62,000 bases of DNA, from contig NC_092576.1 in assembly GCF_037975245.1 (NCBI RefSeq), positions 28,073,611 to 28,135,610 of the forward strand. Reading direction: 5' to 3'. Below the pieces are notes generated by a model, which saw nothing but the letters and a program-made list of their open reading frames with translations, made no database searches and was not told the DNA's origin. A program made the position numbers and the translations under genes. Positions 57,856-62,000 of this stretch are shown here, piece by piece; the first letter of the stretch is position 1, and each line of letters begins with the position of its first letter. The DNA is from Apostichopus japonicus (Eukaryota > Echinodermata > Holothuroidea > Aspidochirotida > Stichopodidae).

Positions 57856-60333
57856 CATCCAAAGAGACCTCAATTTCAGAAAGTTTCTTATCTCTGAAGT
57901 TGTTTGAATTTCCCTTCTCCATCGCCAACAAGAGCCTTGCTACCTTTGTCATCTGCAGTGTGTCGTCAGGGAGGCGATAATACTCGCGATGAACTCTAAT
58001 ATCGTCACCTAAAAAGTTGGCAAGAATGTCCAGTTCATGGCGTTTGAGACAAAAGAGTTGAGAAACTGTTGCAATATGTTTTCGAAGCTTTGTTGATGTT
58101 AGTGCAGAAGGGCATTTGGCTCCACTCTCTAAAGCCATTTTGCTAAGGCAATCAGATCCCCGTAGTGGAGTTTTTGAACCCAATGTTGGCCTGGCAAACA
58201 TATAGCGATTGGTTGAAGACACTCCAACAGATGAACGAGTCTCTACAAGGGTATCGGCAGCCTCTTTCATTTCAGATGTTAGCAGAATGGGGACTTTTCT
58301 GCCTCTTTTCCCTTTAGTCTCGACTCTAGAAAGCTGTTGACACAGTTTTTTCTCCCATTCAGTAAGATCCTCAAGGATATCCTCATTAGTGTGAGTATTG
58401 CATCTTTGGTAATCTTCCAGAGGCATGCGCTGTACTTCTCCACTCCTCCTCCTATTAAATAGGATAATTTTAGCCATTGTTGCTGTAGCTAGTGAGTACC
58501 ATGCCAGTTTATCCGGATCTGTTGACAATCTCCTGGTGCTTTCCGTAATTTTCACATTGAGGTGTTTGTGAAGGTTGACTACATCTTCAGACAAAGGTAA
58601 TATTGTGGGCTTATTCCACTTCCTTTGATACAATGTAGATAATGCATGTGAAGAAACACTGTCTGCCCACTCTAAGTTGCAAAGTTCTTCAAATCTCTCT
58701 GCATAATCTTTCAGTTCTCCATCTTCCAATTTGATGCCTGCCACCTTTTGTATTGCTGCACATTTTTTTAGGGAATGGCCTAACTTCAGTGCAAGGGATG
58801 GTATCTGGTACTGTTGAGTGGATGAGTTGTAAACTGCACATTTGCGAACAGCCTCAACTACTTTGTCAAAGCATGATGGTCGTATGCATTCTGCAAGGGT
58901 CTTTAAACTTGGATCAACTTCTTGAATATTCTTCAGTAGGCGACCCACCTCCCGCATTTTCTGACTGACATACTGTCCATTGTGTGAATCTGTTCCAAGC
59001 TTTGCAAACAATCGTTGTCCCAATGTCAAAATCATTTCATCATTTCGACAAATAATGCTTATGTTATCCCGACGCATAATTCCAATGACTTTTACCTTGA
59101 ACTGTTCATCAACCTTGGTAGCCAGTGGGAGCAACAATGAACATCTAGACCTTAATCCATTATTTCTTCCACTGTGGCTTTGTTTCGCTGGACACTTTTT
59201 TGTGTGTTTCCACATATCTCCATCATAAAAGTAACCAAAACAGTTTTCACATGGAAGGTATCTTTCAAAAGGAACACTGAAGGGTGGCCTCTTGTAGGGA
59301 ATAAGAATGCCTGTCCCTGAGTTTAGTACTTCGATGTTGTGTGAATGATTACCTTTATTGGTCAAAATTTGTAGCAATTCCTTTCTTTCCTTTGAATTCT
59401 TGCTGAAGCTGAATGCTTCTTGTACCTCTGGTTCATGTGCATGCATAGACTGGAAATGTCTTCCCAGTTTTGCCTTTTGTTCCATACAAAAAACACAGAA
59501 CTGGTGTTTATCCCATTTTCTAGCAAATCCATTACTGCTTGTCATGACAGTCACCCGAGGTATCTTCTTGAATCTAGTTTCACTGGTAGTTGAAGAAACT
59601 GCACAACTCGATTCAGGTGTCTTGCTTGACACTTTGCATTCAGCATTCTGCAGTCTCAATTTAGATGATGAGCTAGAAGTAGAGTGGACAATGTTTCCAC
59701 CTGCTTCTGAATCACTTGCCGATGACCTCATGTCAACATTCCGTTTCAGACTTGTTCCTGGTCCTTTCCTTTTTTGAGTATCCATTTCACTGTTGCTCTC
59801 CGGTGACATCTGCTCATCACTGCTGCTTTCTGTTGGGAGGTAATCACTACAATGTTCATTATTTTCATCACTGCTGTCCGATGAATCTGTATAACTGACA
59901 GATTCTTCTTTTCCAACGCAAATCTCACTTTTTTCTGGTTACATTTTCTGTTTTTACCATGTCTTTGCTGTTGCTTTTGATTGTGATCAGTAGTTGATAC
60001 TATGGTGTGCTCGACATCAGATTTTGATGGATGCTCCTTGATGCAAGCTGCACCATGACTTCTCATTTTAGGGGAAGGAAGGGGAATCATATATTCTGAA
60101 CTATTTGTAGAATCTTCTGAATCGCAAACATATGACATTTGGTCATCATTCAATTCCTGCTGTTTATCTTGAGTGTTGTCCGATGCTTCACTAGTCTGAG
60201 ATGAAACTTCATTGTCACTACCATTTTCTCCTTTATCATCTCCTCCACTGCTGACATCTCTGTGTGTGTCTTTACACCATGGGAACAAATCGATGTCTTC
60301 AAATGGATTATAGCTATCATCACTTTCATTATC
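57856..60333 (-). CDS. YR-like zinc-finger gene, main exon with a frame break
   Basis: 2,478 nt between acceptor cctatttag and donor gtaagt. Order in the protein: acidic Ser-rich region; two C2H2-like fingers (C-V-F-C...H-x4-H and C-E-N-C...H-x3-C); then a helical region; then a tyrosine-recombinase-like domain. That domain has the Box I Arg in R-R-R-S-G-E-V, the Box II Arg in K-L-R-K-H-I-A-T, and a candidate Tyr in V-H-R-E-Y-Y-R-L-P. The usual L-G-H His is Asp (F-L-G-D-D) and the His of H-x-x-R is missing, so strand exchange activity is unlikely. The frame switches near 59930, at an A6 tract in the gene sense: the N-terminal part (to 60333) reads one frame and the rest (from 59938 down to 57856) another. 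I read this as one exon with a one-base indel. The family resembles uncharacterised, possibly Crypton-derived proteins. Confidence 0.78.
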
Positions 60334-60688
60334 CTAAATAGGGAAGAAGTAACAGATGTTGTACATACCTTTCCAATAAATCAAGACAATAACAACCTAA
60401 ATCAGCTTTTGAATGTTTGAGTTGACTGAACTATGAATGTTCCTCCTTTAAAAAGTGCATGTTTGAACAAAATTTTACAGAATTAAAAAGTTTTGTATTT
60501 AAATAAATATGTTTAAGTACCAAAAGTATGTATCAGTCTGCACAGTGCATGATACACTTTGTAAGAGTTACGCAACTAAAATGAATTATGCCAGTGAAAA
60601 CATTTATTTGCAAGGAATGCTGCCTGGTCAATAAAGAAGATATTTATCTTCTAATATTTCATCTATAATAACAGGGCCTATTTCTTAC

Positions 60689-60796
60689 CTTGGCAATCTG
60701 TGTGGTGCATTCTGATTCCCCAGGTGCTCTCTCTGGCTCATTATCAGTGTTGCATTCTCTCAAAACTTCAGGTGGCTTGTTTTGATTTGTTTGTTT
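60689..60796 (-). CDS. YR-like gene, 108-nt exon, copy A
   Basis: Phase 0-0; acceptor aatcttcttag, donor gtaaga. It encodes K-Q-T-N-Q-N-K-P-P-E-V-L-R-E-C-N-T-D-N-E-P-E and then P-G-E-S-E-C-T-T-Q-I-A-K, an acidic, low-complexity-like segment. It connects in frame to the main exon (D-N-E-S-D-D). Confidence 0.72.
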
Positions 60797-61753
60797 CTAA
60801 GAAGATTAAAAATCACATTTCAATGGCAATACTTAAGTATTTGAAATGATATAAGCATCTCAGAACTGAATCTGAAATTACAAATATTTCATGTTTAGTA
60901 AAGTCAGTAGTCGTTATCAACTATACTAGTGAGAACATTCCACACAATATCATCATAAAAAGCATCCCTTTAGAAAAGGGTTTAAACGACATGAATGTAC
61001 CCTTCAATGCAAACAGTTAGGTTCTTTTCACAGAACCAAGAGTTTTGATTATATCTTCAAAGAAAAAACAAGCCTACATCAAACAATACATGAATGAAGC
61101 CTGGTCAATACACAATGATACTTGACTATTCTTTAGAGGACCAAGTACACATAGTACTGGGTAATATTGTATATCAGCTGAAATCATACATTAAAACACA
61201 AACTTATATCAATCTTTGCGGTTGACAATAAATATCTCTGAATATTGTGCCTTACTAATGTAACAAACTAGTATATATCATTCTACACATTGAACCGTTA
61301 TAACTATACAAGCATTAACAATGCAATTGTGTCAGGGCTAACATAACTGAGATGTACTATACCAGTGAGAACATTAACTAGCAACATTTCTATTAATTGC
61401 AAATATCAATCAGGATACATAGTCTGGACATCTACTTCAATGTAAATCACTGAACATCTATCAAAGGGATGAAATATCAAACCATTGGGCATATTTTTTA
61501 TTTCAAACTCTGGCATGTCAAGTCTTCACATGTGTGCTATAAAGTTGGCTATTCCTTAGAGGACATCATTGTACAAACCACTGCAACAGTGGTACAGGTG
61601 CTAATGACATCTAACCTATAATGCTAATGGTTTGGATATACTTACTGGTTCAATGATATTTCACCAGTATTAAATCATCTGGTTTGCTAAACAAACACCT
61701 GATGATATTTATCTAAGATTGATGCATATATAATAACATGGCCTATTTCTTAC

Positions 61754-61861
61754 CTTGACAATCTGTGTGGTGCATTCTGATTCCCCAGGTGCTCTCTCTG
61801 GCTCATTATCAATGTTGCATTCTCTCAAAACTTCAGGTGGCTTATTTTGATTTGTTTGTTT
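61754..61861 (-). CDS. YR-like gene, 108-nt exon, copy B
   Basis: Same exon as 60689-60796 with intact splice sites and frame. Differences seen: C-N-I-D-N for C-N-T-D-N and Q-I-V-K for Q-I-A-K. Because it is phase 0-0, both copies can be included or one skipped without a frame change. Confidence 0.7.
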
Positions 61862-62000
61862 CTAAGAAGATTAAAAATCACATTTCAATGATAACACTAT
61901 TAGCATTTGAATTGCTATTAGGTTTTCAGAACTAAATCTCAAATTACAAATATTTCATTATTACTTAGTAAAGTCAGTAGTCGTTATCAACTATACTAGT

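Larger units (their letters stand above)
60640..62000. repeat. 1,065-bp direct duplication containing an exon
   Basis: Blocks of exon and flanking intron at 60640-60930 recur 1,065-1,070 bp further right, up to the window edge. Examples are aagaagattaaaaatcacat after the exon and agtaaagtcagtagtcgtta at 60898 and 61968. The middle part is more diverged. The second copy is cut by the window end, so further copies may exist. Confidence 0.85.

Noticed and set aside
58753-59777. Plus-strand open frames opposite the YR-like exon
   Set aside because: Shadow frames of the minus-strand coding exon.

Overview
This is animal nuclear DNA: AT-rich, with split genes and GT-AG introns, microsatellites, non-LTR, Penelope-like and Ty3/Gypsy retroelement remains, hAT-type MITEs and tRNA-derived SINEs. 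The gene families (SLC22 transporter, CD225/dispanin, MFSD4/NaGLT1-like transporter, EGF cassettes, a tyrosine-recombinase-like zinc-finger protein) and repeat types suggest a marine invertebrate, perhaps an echinoderm such as a sea cucumber. The species call is inference. No rRNA, CRISPR or bacterial feature was seen.

Layout. 1-2.2 kb: RTE-like LINE 3' end and a SINE. 2.2-6.3 kb (minus): exons 1-5 of an SLC22 organic ion transporter; the 3' exons lie beyond the left edge. 6.3-10.8 kb: a local duplication, long (TA)n tracts and no recognised gene. 10.8-20.5 kb (plus): a CpG-rich candidate promoter/5' exon and three coding exons of a CD225/dispanin membrane protein; its first intron carries a broken Penelope-like element flanked by (TA)n. 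20.5-28.3 kb: repeats and a possible THAP-like zinc-finger exon.

28.3-53.1 kb (minus): an MFSD4/NaGLT1-like 12-TM transporter, seen as three coding exons. The intron between its second and third visible exons is 17.8 kb long and holds 19 intact EGF-like exons on the same strand, plus five broken ones. All intact exons are phase 1-1, and the host intron is also phase 1. The junction falls in the predicted extracellular TM5-TM6 loop, so the cassettes could be spliced in frame into the transporter with correct topology. The same intron holds a 27-bp minisatellite whose unit resembles the EGF 3' splice junction, a LINE that interrupts one EGF exon, and a Gypsy fragment that truncates another. The next intron (47.2-52.9 kb) carries repeats rich in nuclear-receptor-type direct repeats (DR1, DR4, DR5) and a 40-bp minisatellite.

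56.9-62 kb (minus): a gene for a C2H2 zinc-finger protein with a degenerate tyrosine-recombinase-like domain. Its large exon has an apparent one-base frameshift at a homopolymer, and a 1,065-bp duplication carries a second copy of an upstream 108-nt exon. It has no evident functional link to the transporter.

All calls come from reading the sequence. No database search or RNA evidence was available, and splice sites are inferred from GT/AG signals, phase and protein continuity.
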